From Chloroflexota bacterium (GTDB taxonomy: Bacteria > Chloroflexota > Dehalococcoidia > Lucifugimonadales > GCA-2722455): a stretch of 64,000 nt of DNA. The position numbers and the translations under genes are program-made. The stretch spans positions 1-64,000 of the forward strand of contig PBMB01000025.1 of the NCBI GenBank assembly GCA_002722455.1. The letters run 5' to 3'. Shown here piece after piece: positions 8,099-16,422 of the stretch (position 1 is the stretch's first letter; each line of letters starts with the position of its first letter). The notes under the pieces are model-generated. The model ran no database searches. It saw nothing but the letters and a program-made list of their open reading frames with translations, and was not told the origin of the DNA.

Positions 8099-8341
8099 AT
8101 GTCATTTGAAGAGTTGAGAAAAAAAATTGACGAGATTATAATTCATATTAGGGGGGAACCAGAAGAGAATTTACCTTTTAATAAAATTACAGTATCTAAA
8201 AATTTAATTAAATTTATTGTATCTATAGAGGAATATGAGAAAAATTTGAATATAAATTTAAAATTACCTGAATCAATTAAAAATGATTGTTTAGTTATTA
8301 ATGAATATTTAGATTCTTTAAGGAATGTGTTAAAAAAATAG
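8099..8341 (+). CDS. Small hypothetical protein
   Basis: An 80-residue, Lys/Glu/Asn/Ile-rich, probably helical protein without a recognised family. The ATG follows a purine-rich leader containing two GGATAAA copies, which supply the ribosome site. Its own promoter lies at 8001-8028, with an inverted repeat in the 5' leader. The terminator hairpin begins at the last base of the stop codon. Confidence 0.65.
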   Translation: MSFEELRKKIDEIIIHIRGEPEENLPFNKITVSKNLIKFIVSIEEYEKNLNINLKLPESIKNDCLVINEYLDSLRNVLKK

Positions 8342-8364
8342 ACTACCGATGTAGTCTATTTTTT
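8341..8364. terminator. Terminator between convergent genes
   Basis: A GACTAC/GTAGTC stem with loop CGAT is followed by a T-rich tract. It lies between the 8099 gene and the convergent CNNM protein gene. Confidence 0.7.
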
Positions 8365-8369
8365 AAATG

Positions 8370-9425
8370 TTATATTTGATTAACTATTTTTCTAGCTTTT
8401 TTTTGCATTAATGCGTCTTCTCTCATGTCTTCAATAGTGTCTGTTTCGTCAACAATTTCACCAACCAAGACTTCAAGTGTGTCTTCAAGTGTAACTAGAC
8501 CAAATAATCCACCATGTTCATCACGAATAATAGAAAGATGTTTCTTTTCTTTTTTAAAGAATCGCATTAGAGTAGAACAAGTTATGTCTTGACCAAACTC
8601 ACGAATCTTATGCAATTCAATATCTTTAACAAGAATATCGCCTTTACCACGATAAAGCATAGCAAGTAGATCATTTTGAAGTGCAAAACCAAGAACATCG
8701 TCAATCGTTTCACCAATAACCAACAATCGAGAGTGTTGACACTCAATAATGTAATCAGCTTGTTCCGTCAATGTCTTGTTGGCATCAAGATAGCTCATAG
8801 ATACTCGTGGAGTCATGACTTCGGACGCTTTCATATCATGCAGTTTAAATGAGTTTTCAATAAGTTCTTTTTCACTTTCTCGAATATCACTAAGATTAGA
8901 TTTAGCACCTTCGTTTGCAAGGAATCGAATTTCATTTTCCGAAACGACTTCTTCTTCAATCTTACCAAAGAATAAGTAAACTAATCCGTTTGTAATTTTA
9001 GTCATTATGAAGATAACAGGCGCAAGAACATAACGTAAAAACTTCAAAGGTTTAGCCATTACAGCAAGAACTGCCTTTGGTTTTTTATTACCAACAGCTT
9101 TTGGAAATAATTCTGAAAGCATAATGATACATACTGTTAAACTGGTTGAGAATATGAAATTCAACATACCTTCACCTAATAAAGTATAGGCAAGATTACC
9201 AACATACATAGAACCAGAGATATTCACGATATTGTTCATAGTTACAAGTGTAGAAACATAACTATCAGCTTCACGAATTAGATTAATGAAGTTTTCGGAG
9301 CAGTCACCTTCTTTATACATTTGTTCTGCCTTAGAAACAGGGAGTGTGAATAAGGCTGTTTCAGTCCCCGAAAAGATACCTGAAAACAAGATTACGGCTA
9401 TTGTTGAAAACAATAATTCTAACAT
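8370..9425 (-). CDS. CNNM/CorC-type membrane protein with CBS pair
   Basis: 351 residues. An N-terminal CNNM (DUF21) membrane domain (about 1-150) has a first helix followed by FSGTETAL, further helices and the ELFPKAVGNKKP signature. A tandem CBS-domain pair follows (about 195-320; MTPRVSMSYLD, HSRLLVIG, IRDEHGGLFGLVTLED). The C-terminal CorC_HlyC domain of full-length family members is missing; the protein ends soon after the CBS pair. The family handles Mg2+/Co2+ efflux or acid/metal tolerance, with CBS domains sensing adenine nucleotides. SD AGAGGA is about 11 bases from the ATG. Confidence 0.9.
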   Translation of the reverse strand: MLELLFSTIAVILFSGIFSGTETALFTLPVSKAEQMYKEGDCSENFINLIREADSYVSTLVTMNNIVNISGSMYVGNLAYTLLGEGMLNFIFSTSLTVCIIMLSELFPKAVGNKKPKAVLAVMAKPLKFLRYVLAPVIFIMTKITNGLVYLFFGKIEEEVVSENEIRFLANEGAKSNLSDIRESEKELIENSFKLHDMKASEVMTPRVSMSYLDANKTLTEQADYIIECQHSRLLVIGETIDDVLGFALQNDLLAMLYRGKGDILVKDIELHKIREFGQDITCSTLMRFFKKEKKHLSIIRDEHGGLFGLVTLEDTLEVLVGEIVDETDTIEDMREDALMQKKARKIVNQI

Positions 9426-9580
9426 TGTGTTTATTTTCCTCTTTTGTTTAGAATGGAAGCAATTATATTAAAATTGTAAAAAAATAGTAAAGATTAAAAT
9501 AATTGAAAACTGAACGACTAGAAAAATAAGCTTCAATAAGAGAATTAATTTCTCTTGCCGTCCAGTAGACTGTGATTATT

Positions 9581-10453
9581 TTATGAGTATTTTTGATAGT
9601 TTTCGTATGCTTCGATAAAACGGTCAATGCGTGGAATCATATTTTTATGAAACGCTTCATATTTTTCGTCTAAATCCTTGTGAGAAAATGTAAAAGCCAT
9701 TTTAGAATCGAAATCTTTACGCTTAGAAAGGTACTGTTCTTTCTCACCGTCATACAGACGTTCATTAGAGCCAATAACCATTTGTGTAGTCACTCTTTTG
9801 TAAAGAGTGTTAAGTAGTTTATCCCAAAGGTCAGGATTACATTCACTCCACATTTTTAAATGAGAAAGAGAAAACTTACCACCTTGTTTTTTGCTGAATG
9901 CTAAGATTTGTCGAATATAAGGAAATTTAATTTTTTCCAACATATCTGCCATTGAGTATGCAGCGTCACCAACAGCATCAAGCTTACCTTCATGATAATC
10001 AAGATAACTGATTTTAAATGGTGTGATAAGTTCATGAATCATTCTTGGCATAATCTGGGTAGCCTGAGTTGCTTTTAAAGCCATTTCAGAGCGATGAACT
10101 GCATTTTGCTCAAGCATGGACTTACCGATTTGAGAATATTGTGGGAAATCTTCCAACATTTGGCGAACCATTTTTTTGTATTCTTTTTCTTTCCGAATCT
10201 TGTATTCAAGAATTGATTCACCTTTCTTTTCAATACCGACACGAATCTTCAAAAGTTGACGATTGATACTTTCATGGTCTTCTTTTGTAGCTTTTCGAGT
10301 TTTAGGGTATAAAAGACCAACTTGGTGCTTTAAAAGCTTACGAGCTTGTTGTTTTTCTTTTTGCGCAGAAAGGCAAGAGCCTACACGAAGGTAAAAGCTT
10401 TTGAGTTCTTGTGCTTTCTTGAAGTGTTCTTGATTAACTTTGTGTTTTGACAT
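9581..10453 (-). CDS. Hypothetical basic helical protein
   Basis: A 290-residue, Lys-rich, mostly helical soluble protein; I do not recognise a family. The N-terminal half (FKKAQELKSFYLR, then QQARKLLKHQ and KIRKEKEYKKMVRQM) looks coiled-coil or nucleic-acid-binding. The C-terminal half carries aromatic helices. A minus-strand -10 TATAAT with a TGC extension lies about 35-40 bases upstream, and the SD is inside CGGGAATT. Monocistronic. Confidence 0.7.
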   Translation of the reverse strand: MSKHKVNQEHFKKAQELKSFYLRVGSCLSAQKEKQQARKLLKHQVGLLYPKTRKATKEDHESINRQLLKIRVGIEKKGESILEYKIRKEKEYKKMVRQMLEDFPQYSQIGKSMLEQNAVHRSEMALKATQATQIMPRMIHELITPFKISYLDYHEGKLDAVGDAAYSMADMLEKIKFPYIRQILAFSKKQGGKFSLSHLKMWSECNPDLWDKLLNTLYKRVTTQMVIGSNERLYDGEKEQYLSKRKDFDSKMAFTFSHKDLDEKYEAFHKNMIPRIDRFIEAYENYQKYS

Positions 10454-10578
10454 TTTAATTCCCGATAAAGGTTCTAATAATGCTGATATTATAGCAAATC
10501 TTTTGAGTAAAAACAGTTTTTTTTTGAAGAATGTTAAAATAATGATTTAATGATAAAAGATAAGAAAAAGGATTTTCA

Positions 10579-11748
10579 ATGAAAAAACATTTATTAATAA
10601 CGGCTATGCTAATTACAGACATAAGTTTCGCTAGTCAATTTGTAGCAAACATACCAAAATCAGATAGGTATATATCAGGCACACCAGAGTTTGTAGAGCC
10701 AGATTTTCAAAACCCAACGTTTAAATTTGTAGACGGTTCTAATGCTTCATTTTATGGAATAGATAACTCAGGTAATTTATGGGTAATAGGAAGAAATAGT
10801 GAAGGCCAATTAGGGTTAGGTCATAATAATAAAGTAACAGTTTGGACAAAAACAAGTTTTACTGACGTAATTGACGTTTCTGGTGGTGGTTTATTTGCAA
10901 TATTACTAGATTCTTCGGGTAATGTATGGTCAACAGGTGAAAATACGGAAGGACAATTGGCACTAGGAAATAAAGAAAATACAAATATATGGACCAAAAC
11001 TTCATTGTCAAATATTAGAGACATAGAGGCAGGTTATTATTCAAGTTATGCAATAGATAACACAAACAAAGTTTGGTCTGTTGGGGTTTCGAGTTCATTA
11101 GGTAATGGGATAGTTGGGGATAGAACGACTTGGCAAAATAGTGGATTAGGAAATGTAGATTCAATGTCTGCTGGTGCTTACTCTGCAGTAGCAATTAAAA
11201 AGAATGCTGAAATATATGTGACAGGTAAAAATACAAAAGGTTCTTTGGGGATAGGAACAAATGTAGATCAATTTGATTGGGTTAAATCACCATTAGAAGA
11301 AGTGAAAAGATTGTCAATAGGTAGTCATTGGAATAATATTGTTTTAACAAAAGACAGAAAAATCTGGGTAACAGGTAATAACGATAAAGGTCAATTAGGT
11401 GTTGGAAATACAGTAGATAGAAATACATGGACGGAAATAGCATTTCCAAATCCTTATAAGCTTGTGGGTGGTTACAGATTTAACTATATTCTAGACACAG
11501 AAGGAAATGTATGGACAACAGGCGAAAATTCGTCAGGCCAATTAGGTTTAGGTGATAATATAAATAGAAGTAGTTGGGTAAAAACAAATATTAAAGATAT
11601 AAGGTTAATTTCAGCAAGTTCTCACGCAGGTTTGGCAATAGATAAAAATGGGAAGATATTTGTAACGGGTGCAAATTCAGGTGGTGTCTTAGGAGTAGGC
11701 AATATAGGTAGTGTTAATACTTGGACCGAGCAAATAACAAAACCATAA
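10579..11748 (+). CDS. Secreted RCC1-repeat (seven-bladed propeller) protein
   Basis: 389 residues. A signal peptide (about 1-19, ending ISFA) is followed by seven RCC1-like blades. Each has the pattern V-x-G-x-N-x-x-G-Q-L-G-x-G plus a W about 10 residues later (for example VIGRNSEGQLGLG, TTGENSSGQLGLG). The third blade is degenerate (SVGVSSSLGNGIVG). RCC1 propellers mediate protein-protein or protein-chromatin binding in eukaryotes. Exported bacterial versions occur in adhesin- or effector-like proteins, so a surface or secreted binding role is inferred. SD AAGG is placed before ATG. A strong terminator follows. Confidence 0.9.
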   Translation: MKKHLLITAMLITDISFASQFVANIPKSDRYISGTPEFVEPDFQNPTFKFVDGSNASFYGIDNSGNLWVIGRNSEGQLGLGHNNKVTVWTKTSFTDVIDVSGGGLFAILLDSSGNVWSTGENTEGQLALGNKENTNIWTKTSLSNIRDIEAGYYSSYAIDNTNKVWSVGVSSSLGNGIVGDRTTWQNSGLGNVDSMSAGAYSAVAIKKNAEIYVTGKNTKGSLGIGTNVDQFDWVKSPLEEVKRLSIGSHWNNIVLTKDRKIWVTGNNDKGQLGVGNTVDRNTWTEIAFPNPYKLVGGYRFNYILDTEGNVWTTGENSSGQLGLGDNINRSSWVKTNIKDIRLISASSHAGLAIDKNGKIFVTGANSGGVLGVGNIGSVNTWTEQITKP

Positions 11749-11750
11749 TA

Positions 11751-11780
11751 AATAAAGCAATCCGAGGATTGCTTTATTTG
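11751..11780. terminator. Bidirectional terminator
   Basis: A 12-bp stem AATAAAGCAATC/GATTGCTTTATT with loop CGAG lies between the RCC1 gene and the convergent 11774 gene, overlapping the latter's 3' end. Confidence 0.8.
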
Positions 11781-12166
11781 TAATATTGATTTTTACGTTT
11801 TGTAGAATCTTTCCAACATTTCTCTTTTTCCATAGTGCAACGATTTCTCGTCTCCCATTTTGGTGAAAGATATTTAGCAGAGCGTTTGCCACGAACTTTA
11901 AAGTTGTATTCTTCGCCATACTCAATAATATGCATGTTGTTTAAAGAAGATTCTGCTTTGTTGCTGTAAACTTTTGAGTATAAACCTTGTCCAGCAAATC
12001 CTTGTTTGGAAATGTTAGGATAAAATTCAGAAGTTGCAGTCTCAACAAAATTACCATATCTGTCATAGCAATCATAATGTTCTGTGGTTTTGTCACGGAA
12101 TATTTCTTTGATTTTTTTGTCAGAGCGTTTGGCTTCTTTTGTTTCAAAACGGTATAAAATTGGCAT
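11774..12166 (-). CDS. Hypothetical basic protein
   Basis: A 130-residue, basic, aromatic-rich protein (YSKVYSNKAE, EYNFKVRGKR) without a recognised family. Its C-terminus has two Cys in a Lys-rich tail (RCTMEKEKCWK). SD AGGAGA lies 8 bases before ATG. The transcript starts about 80 bases upstream at TTGCTA-17-TATTAT (12255-12283), and the leader carries a nine-codon mini-ORF with its own SD (12192-12221). Confidence 0.7.
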   Translation of the reverse strand: MPILYRFETKEAKRSDKKIKEIFRDKTTEHYDCYDRYGNFVETATSEFYPNISKQGFAGQGLYSKVYSNKAESSLNNMHIIEYGEEYNFKVRGKRSAKYLSPKWETRNRCTMEKEKCWKDSTKRKNQYYK

Positions 12167-12191
12167 GATTAAGTTCTCCTGTTAAGTTACC

Positions 12192-12221
12192 TTAATCGCC
12201 ATCTAGAGTGTAGTAAAACAT
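12192..12221 (-). CDS. Nine-codon leader mini-ORF (MFYYTLDGD)
   Basis: SD AGAGGA sits 4 bases before an ATG followed by nine codons and TAA, inside the 5' leader of the 11774 gene. Two Tyr and one Phe near the start recall attenuator-type leader peptides, but no alternative hairpin was found. Whether it is translated is unknown. Confidence 0.3.
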   Translation of the reverse strand: MFYYTLDGD

Positions 12222-12254
12222 GTCTTCCTCTTAGTTTTGTTACTCAATAAGAAT

Positions 12255-12283
12255 ATAATATCAAAAAGATAAGATATTAGCAA
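12255..12283 (-). promoter_or_regulatory. Promoter of the 11774 gene
   Basis: On the minus strand, TTGCTA, 17 bp, TATTAT, which defines a leader of about 80 nt. Confidence 0.6.
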
Positions 12284-12292
12284 TAATGAAAA

Positions 12293-12322
12293 CAAAAAAA
12301 ACACGCAGAAGCGTGTTTTTTA
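12293..12322 (-). terminator. Terminator of the TSP1/fibrinogen-like gene
   Basis: An ACACGC/GCGTGT stem with loop TTCT is followed by a long T-run on the minus strand, just after the stop at 12325. Confidence 0.8.
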
Positions 12323-12324
12323 AT

Positions 12325-13248
12325 TTATTTAACCCATACAGATTCAGTCCAAAAAATACCGTTTTCTTGCATTAGTAATACTTTACCACCAGTGTCATTG
12401 AATATATGGTGTTGAGTTGTTTGGTATCCAGAAACGTTACGACTATCAGAACCATAAGAAATAACTTGTGATCCGCCATACCATTCATTTGTTGAAATAA
12501 CCTTAACACCTTCTATCCAACTTGGCATCGTTTTTTGAAAATAGCCTTTTGGTTCGCCTCCATAGAACCATTGCAGATGATAAGCGTCAACCTGATAACC
12601 ATAATAAGTATCATTGAAGAAATTGGAATAGACTGTGTATCCTGCGGAAGATAGTGTTGCTGAAGAATTAATGTTATTTCCATTATACGCATTAGGGTTA
12701 TTTTGACCAGTCATAAGTAATTTCGTACCAAAAGAGTCGTAAAGTGTCCAACCACCATTATCCATATCACAATAAGCAGGAACAGGTGAATAAGTAGTGC
12801 CGTCACCGTCAGGGTCAACATTATAAACACCATTGCCAGTAGATAAACCACGATTTAATATGTTTACACACATTTGTCTAAAATTATAAGTTCCTGTTGA
12901 ATTTTGTTCATTTTGGACGTCAACTGTTTGGGATTCAGTTTCTGTTCTATTGAAAGTTTCAGTGCCACTATACCATATATCATAAACGTTACGAGTTCTT
13001 TTTTGATCTTGTTTACAATCTTGTGTTTGTGTGAAATCAACTCCGTAATTAACACTAGACGCTAAAGGAGTCCAAGAATTGCAATTATATTCATTAACAA
13101 CAGACCATTCACTCCAATCGTCTGCACGTTCTCCAATAATTGTAGCTCCGACCTCAATATCATCAGAATCAACAACAACAACAAAATTATTTGAATAGGC
13201 AAAAATACCTGAAAATGCAATGGCACTAATCATTAAATTCTTTTTCAT
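12325..13248 (-). CDS. Secreted protein with TSP1-like repeat and fibrinogen-like domain
   Basis: I chose the ATG at 13248 (SD AAAGGA 6 bases upstream) over one 27 bases earlier. 307 residues: a signal peptide (about 1-18), then one TSP1-like module (about 43-120) with WSEWS, CNSW, FTQTQDCKQDQKRTR. Then comes a fibrinogen/collagen-C-like start (about 125-175): CVNIL, then G-x-G-x-Y, DPDGDG, YCDMDNGGWTL. The TSP1-like module is the same unit repeated five times in the 38578 protein, so both may be exported together or share a binding partner. Fibrinogen-like domains commonly bind glycans. The likely promoter is TTCAAT-17-TAAAAT upstream. Confidence 0.8.
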   Translation of the reverse strand: MKKNLMISAIAFSGIFAYSNNFVVVVDSDDIEVGATIIGERADDWSEWSVVNEYNCNSWTPLASSVNYGVDFTQTQDCKQDQKRTRNVYDIWYSGTETFNRTETESQTVDVQNEQNSTGTYNFRQMCVNILNRGLSTGNGVYNVDPDGDGTTYSPVPAYCDMDNGGWTLYDSFGTKLLMTGQNNPNAYNGNNINSSATLSSAGYTVYSNFFNDTYYGYQVDAYHLQWFYGGEPKGYFQKTMPSWIEGVKVISTNEWYGGSQVISYGSDSRNVSGYQTTQHHIFNDTGGKVLLMQENGIFWTESVWVK

Positions 13249-13320
13249 TTTAAATCCTTTTATATTTAATTTCATTAAACCACTTATTTTAAATTAGAAA
13301 AGAATTGGATTGAATTAAAT

Positions 13321-13348
13321 TTGTTTAAATGTCTTTTTTTGCTATAAT
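13321..13348 (+). promoter_or_regulatory. Promoter of the 13382 gene
   Basis: TTGTTT, 16 bp ending in TGC, TATAAT; the ATG lies 34 bases downstream. Confidence 0.75.
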
Positions 13349-13381
13349 TAAGCAAGTATTTTAATATTAAAGGTATTTATA

Positions 13382-13873
13382 ATGTTAGAAATTAAAGAAG
13401 TAGATCTAGATCGTTGGTCTTTTGACGATTCAACATTAATATCGAAAAATCATGATTTATATTTATTCAATTACCTTCATGGTCGCTGTCATATCTTTGC
13501 TATTGCTTTAAAAAGGGTATTCAAAGAACGAGTAAAAATAATGTGTATAATTGACTTGAAAGAAGAGAAAATGCACGTTGACGATTTGTATTTATCTCAC
13601 GCTTATGTAGAAATGGATAACAATACAATGCTAGATGGCAGAGGTTTAATCGAATTAGAAGATATAGAAGAATACACAGAAGAATGTGTAGAATCATATT
13701 ATTTGGAATCGTCAGAAGAATTTGTTTTATCTAAATGTAGCCAAGAAGAATGGGGATCTGAATTAGAGGACGAGATTTCTGACTTAGAAATCTTTATTCA
13801 AAACAATATTGAAATGTATGAACAAAAGTTGCATAAAGAAGAAGAATTAAAGAAAAAATATAGTGTAATTTAA
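13382..13873 (+). CDS. Hypothetical protein with GxCH...HAYV...LD motif
   Basis: A 163-residue acidic protein. Residues ~34-85 carry Y-L-H-G-R-C-H-I-F-A-I-A-L, then S-H-A-Y-V and M-L-D-G-R-G-L. This Cys...His...Asp spacing is shared with the 48524 product and is compatible with a papain-like or transglutaminase-like fold, but catalysis is unproven. The C-terminal half is Glu-rich and helical. SD AAAGGT, own promoter, and a weak hairpin near 13896-13915 downstream. Confidence 0.75.
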   Translation: MLEIKEVDLDRWSFDDSTLISKNHDLYLFNYLHGRCHIFAIALKRVFKERVKIMCIIDLKEEKMHVDDLYLSHAYVEMDNNTMLDGRGLIELEDIEEYTEECVESYYLESSEEFVLSKCSQEEWGSELEDEISDLEIFIQNNIEMYEQKLHKEEELKKKYSVI

Positions 13874-13918
13874 AATACATTAAAATACATTAAGCCACCA
13901 ATAAGGTGTTTTTTTGTT

Positions 13919-14140
13919 TTAAAAAAATGGAATAGCAAAAGTTAAGAATGAAAGTGTAGCTTTAATAGAAGCAGAAAAAAAAGAGATTTTAACAAGGAAT
14001 GCTTTGCTGAATGCATAAGCTATATTGGTAATGAGAATTGTTAACGATAATTTTGGAAAAATGCCAAAAGCCACTTTTGTTAAGTGATTTTTTTGCTTTC
14101 TTCTTTTGAAAGCTCTTAATAGTGCAAATATTTTTTTCAA
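13919..14140 (-). CDS. Possible small hydrophobic protein (doubtful)
   Basis: A 73-codon frame starting with TTG and with no clear SD, 25 bases behind the 14166 gene. The product has a basic start (RAFKRRKQKNH) and two hydrophobic stretches (LSLTILITNIAYAF and ATLSFLTFAIPFF), which would suit a small membrane protein. The missing ATG and ribosome site make it doubtful; it could be a decayed gene or a chance frame. Confidence 0.3.
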   Translation of the reverse strand: MKKIFALLRAFKRRKQKNHLTKVAFGIFPKLSLTILITNIAYAFSKAFLVKISFFSASIKATLSFLTFAIPFF

Positions 14141-14165
14141 GATAAAATAACTATATCAGAAATGA

Positions 14166-14441
14166 TTATAGTCCTTCTTTTATTCTGTTTCTATTTTCTT
14201 GATTTAATGTTTTAATATTATTTTTAATATCAGCTTCAATACTTTTCATAATATTATCAATATCAGTATTAATATCATTTTTTAATTTTTGTCTCATTTC
14301 AGCTTCCATTTCTAAAAGAAAAACGTCGTTGTCGAAATTAGACGAAAATTCAAATGAATTGTGTTTTTCTTGAAAGTTGGAAGCAAAGCTCCCAACTGAA
14401 AAAATAGAAGATAAAATAAGCAGAAATAATTTATTTTTCAT
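14166..14441 (-). CDS. Small exported coiled-coil protein
   Basis: 91 residues. An N-terminal signal peptide (about 1-20, LFLLILSSIFSVGSFA) is followed by a charged helical region (about 40-90) with Ile/Leu/Met spacing typical of a short coiled coil (NTDIDNIMKSIEADIKNNIK). It is probably periplasmic. SD AAAGG lies before ATG. It is 16 bases downstream of the 14458 gene and likely on the same minus-strand transcript. Function unknown. Confidence 0.7.
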   Translation of the reverse strand: MKNKLFLLILSSIFSVGSFASNFQEKHNSFEFSSNFDNDVFLLEMEAEMRQKLKNDINTDIDNIMKSIEADIKNNIKTLNQENRNRIKEGL

Positions 14442-14457
14442 TTTGTTTTACCTTTTG

Positions 14458-14925
14458 TCATGGAATGTAACCATTTTTAATATCCTCTTCATTTTCAAAA
14501 ATATTATAATCTGAAAGATTTCCAATGCTTAACCATACTTTTTTAACTTTAAACTCATACCCCATATACTGAGATTTATCTGTATCCATATAATCTCTAC
14601 TGTTATCGATGGATTCTTTTAATATTATCTTAATTAAATGCGTATTGTCAAGTGAAACATAACCAATGAGATCACCGTCAAAACCACAAAGCTCAAAAAA
14701 TTCCAATTTGCCCTCGGATTTTTTATCACTAATAGTGTTTTCAATATCAGTTTTAAACTGAATAAGTTCTTCTTTTGTTACTTTTGGGTCAAAATAACTT
14801 TCTGAATAAGAATCTTTTTCAATTGCCTCAATAAAATCACGTTTGATAAATTCTTCGATATTTGGTAATGCGTCAGCAAGTTCTCTTGCTGCTTGTAAAA
14901 AATCTTTTTTATCAACAACTCTCAT
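14458..14925 (-). CDS. Hypothetical protein
   Basis: A 155-residue acidic soluble protein, no family recognised. Its ATG overlaps the TAA of the upstream gene by one base (TAATG), with SD GAGGA inside the upstream gene's end, which is a classic stop-start coupling. The C-terminal half alternates beta-like hydrophobic segments (FKVKKVWLSIG). Middle gene of a three-gene minus-strand set (14925, 14458, 14166). Confidence 0.72.
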   Translation of the reverse strand: MRVVDKKDFLQAARELADALPNIEEFIKRDFIEAIEKDSYSESYFDPKVTKEELIQFKTDIENTISDKKSEGKLEFFELCGFDGDLIGYVSLDNTHLIKIILKESIDNSRDYMDTDKSQYMGYEFKVKKVWLSIGNLSDYNIFENEEDIKNGYIP

Positions 14926-15365
14926 TATTTAAAATCCTCAAAGTATTCTTCTTTTAAAGGTGGTTTTTCCATAAATTTGACATTTACTTCAAACTTTACA
15001 TCCAATATTTCGAGTGGACTTAATTTATCAACAAGATAATCAAGGGCTTTTGAAGTATTTTTTTGTTCTTCAATTAGGTAAATATCGATAATTTCACCAT
15101 TATTGGTTCGAACAATTTGTATGACAGAAAATTTTTCTTCGTTTTCCCGTTCTTTTATTTCTTTTTCGACTTTTAGTTTTAAATCTCTGAGGTCGAAGGT
15201 CGATTTTTCTTTAAGAATTGTTTTATTTCCAACTTCGGGAAAATCTTCAGAAGTTTTATTAACAGCTTCAACAAAAGCCTCACATTGCTTTCGATATTGG
15301 TTATCAAGAGGGACTTCTTTAAGTAATTTTTCAAGACTTCTTTCAATGCTAATTTTTGAAATCAT
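14925..15365 (-). CDS. Hypothetical protein, coupled upstream partner
   Basis: About 146 residues from ATG at 15365; an in-frame GTG 12 bases earlier (15377) is an alternative, and neither start has a strong SD. Charged helices in the N-terminal half lead to a beta-rich second half (FSVIQIVRTNNGEIIDIYLI). The last base of its stop is the first base of the 14458 start codon, so the two products are coupled. No family recognised. Confidence 0.65.
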   Translation of the reverse strand: MISKISIERSLEKLLKEVPLDNQYRKQCEAFVEAVNKTSEDFPEVGNKTILKEKSTFDLRDLKLKVEKEIKERENEEKFSVIQIVRTNNGEIIDIYLIEEQKNTSKALDYLVDKLSPLEILDVKFEVNVKFMEKPPLKEEYFEDFK

Positions 15366-15406
15366 ATAATTATTCACTTTTTAAATTAAAATGAGATTGT
15401 AACAAA

Positions 15407-15429
15407 AAAACTTGCTTAAAGCAAGTTTT
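15407..15429 (-). terminator. Terminator embedded in the 3' end of the 15416 gene
   Basis: A 9-bp stem AAAACTTGC/GCAAGTTTT flanks the TAA stop (15416-15418) in its loop, so coding sequence forms half of the hairpin. Confidence 0.7.
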
Positions 15430-15952
15430 CTAGTCTTTCAAATCTTTCTTTGTTTTGGTAATATTGACCATTCTTTTTACCAATATTAATTTTTCTTTTT
15501 ATTGAAAACACTTGTTGAAAATCATCAATATTTAATTCCCGTTTTGCAATTTTTTTAACAATAGAATTAGGGATTGAATCATAAATCTTCATAGAATGAA
15601 ATTTGAAGACTTTTGGTTCATCGCTTCCAAAAACTTTAATTTGAAAACCTGAATTATCTTCAAGCATTTTGAGTTTTTTGCCGTGTTCAAACATTTTTAG
15701 TTCAGTATCATCAAAAATAGTTTCAACAAGAGCATAGTTTAAATCTGAATCATTGTGAATAGCTACATTAACAAAGCCTCGTTCATCGGCAAATAAAGGA
15801 AAGATAACTTCTTTGACAGAAAAAACATCTTTGAATTGATTTAGTCTACGTGCAATGCTATTAAGTTGTTTTTCATTGGTAGAAACAGCAAGCACTTCAA
15901 GTATATCATGAGAGTATGCTTCAACGTCACGTAGAGTAAGAACAAAAATCAT
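15416..15952 (-). CDS. Hypothetical protein
   Basis: A 178-residue soluble protein of unknown family. The N-terminal half looks alpha/beta (MIFVLTLRDVEAYSHDILEVLAVS); the C-terminal tail is basic (KRKINIGKKNGQYYQNKERFERL). SD AAGG lies before ATG. It is monocistronic, with its terminator stem overlapping the last codons. Confidence 0.7.
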   Translation of the reverse strand: MIFVLTLRDVEAYSHDILEVLAVSTNEKQLNSIARRLNQFKDVFSVKEVIFPLFADERGFVNVAIHNDSDLNYALVETIFDDTELKMFEHGKKLKMLEDNSGFQIKVFGSDEPKVFKFHSMKIYDSIPNSIVKKIAKRELNIDDFQQVFSIKRKINIGKKNGQYYQNKERFERLENLL

Positions 15953-16031
15953 TACATTTACCTTTTTTGAATTAATGAATGTTTTTCAAAATATAACTTA
16001 TCATACCCAAAACACTTAAAAATATCAAGAA

Positions 16032-16421
16032 TTAATGGTTTATAATTTTTTCAAACTCTTCTTCTGAAAGCATTTCCATTTTAAAACCTTCAAAATCACA
16101 GGATAGAGTTTCATTCATGGTAGTTAAAACGTCTTGAACAGCAAGATTAAATTGTCTTGCAAGCTCTAAATCTTCTGTTCTTAGCAACATATTATTATAA
16201 GAACTTTCACTTAGAACACATTTACCAGAATCTTTTTCAAAACGCTTTTCAATATAAGCAACCTGATAAACTTTTTTTGTTTCTTTATCACGAACGTCAT
16301 AGATCATCATATAACTATCGTGATTCTCTTTTTCAAAAGAATCGGTATTGTGTAATGAAAAAACAGCTTCAAATTTTTCATTAATGTCATAAACATCATA
16401 ATGTTTAATTGTTGTCGTCAT
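16032..16421 (-). CDS. Hypothetical protein
   Basis: 129 residues, unknown family. It starts one base after the TAA of the upstream 16423 gene, and its SD (AAGGAG) lies within that gene's last codons, so the pair is tightly coupled. Beta-strand-like segments (HDSYMMIYDVRDKETKKVYQ) precede a helical C-terminus ending in SEEEFEKII. Confidence 0.72.
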   Translation of the reverse strand: MTTTIKHYDVYDINEKFEAVFSLHNTDSFEKENHDSYMMIYDVRDKETKKVYQVAYIEKRFEKDSGKCVLSESSYNNMLLRTEDLELARQFNLAVQDVLTTMNETLSCDFEGFKMEMLSEEEFEKIINH

Positions 16422-16422
16422 T

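Noticed and set aside
9286-9471. Plus-strand frame opposite the CNNM gene start
   Set aside because: It is antisense to a strongly supported gene and has no SD.
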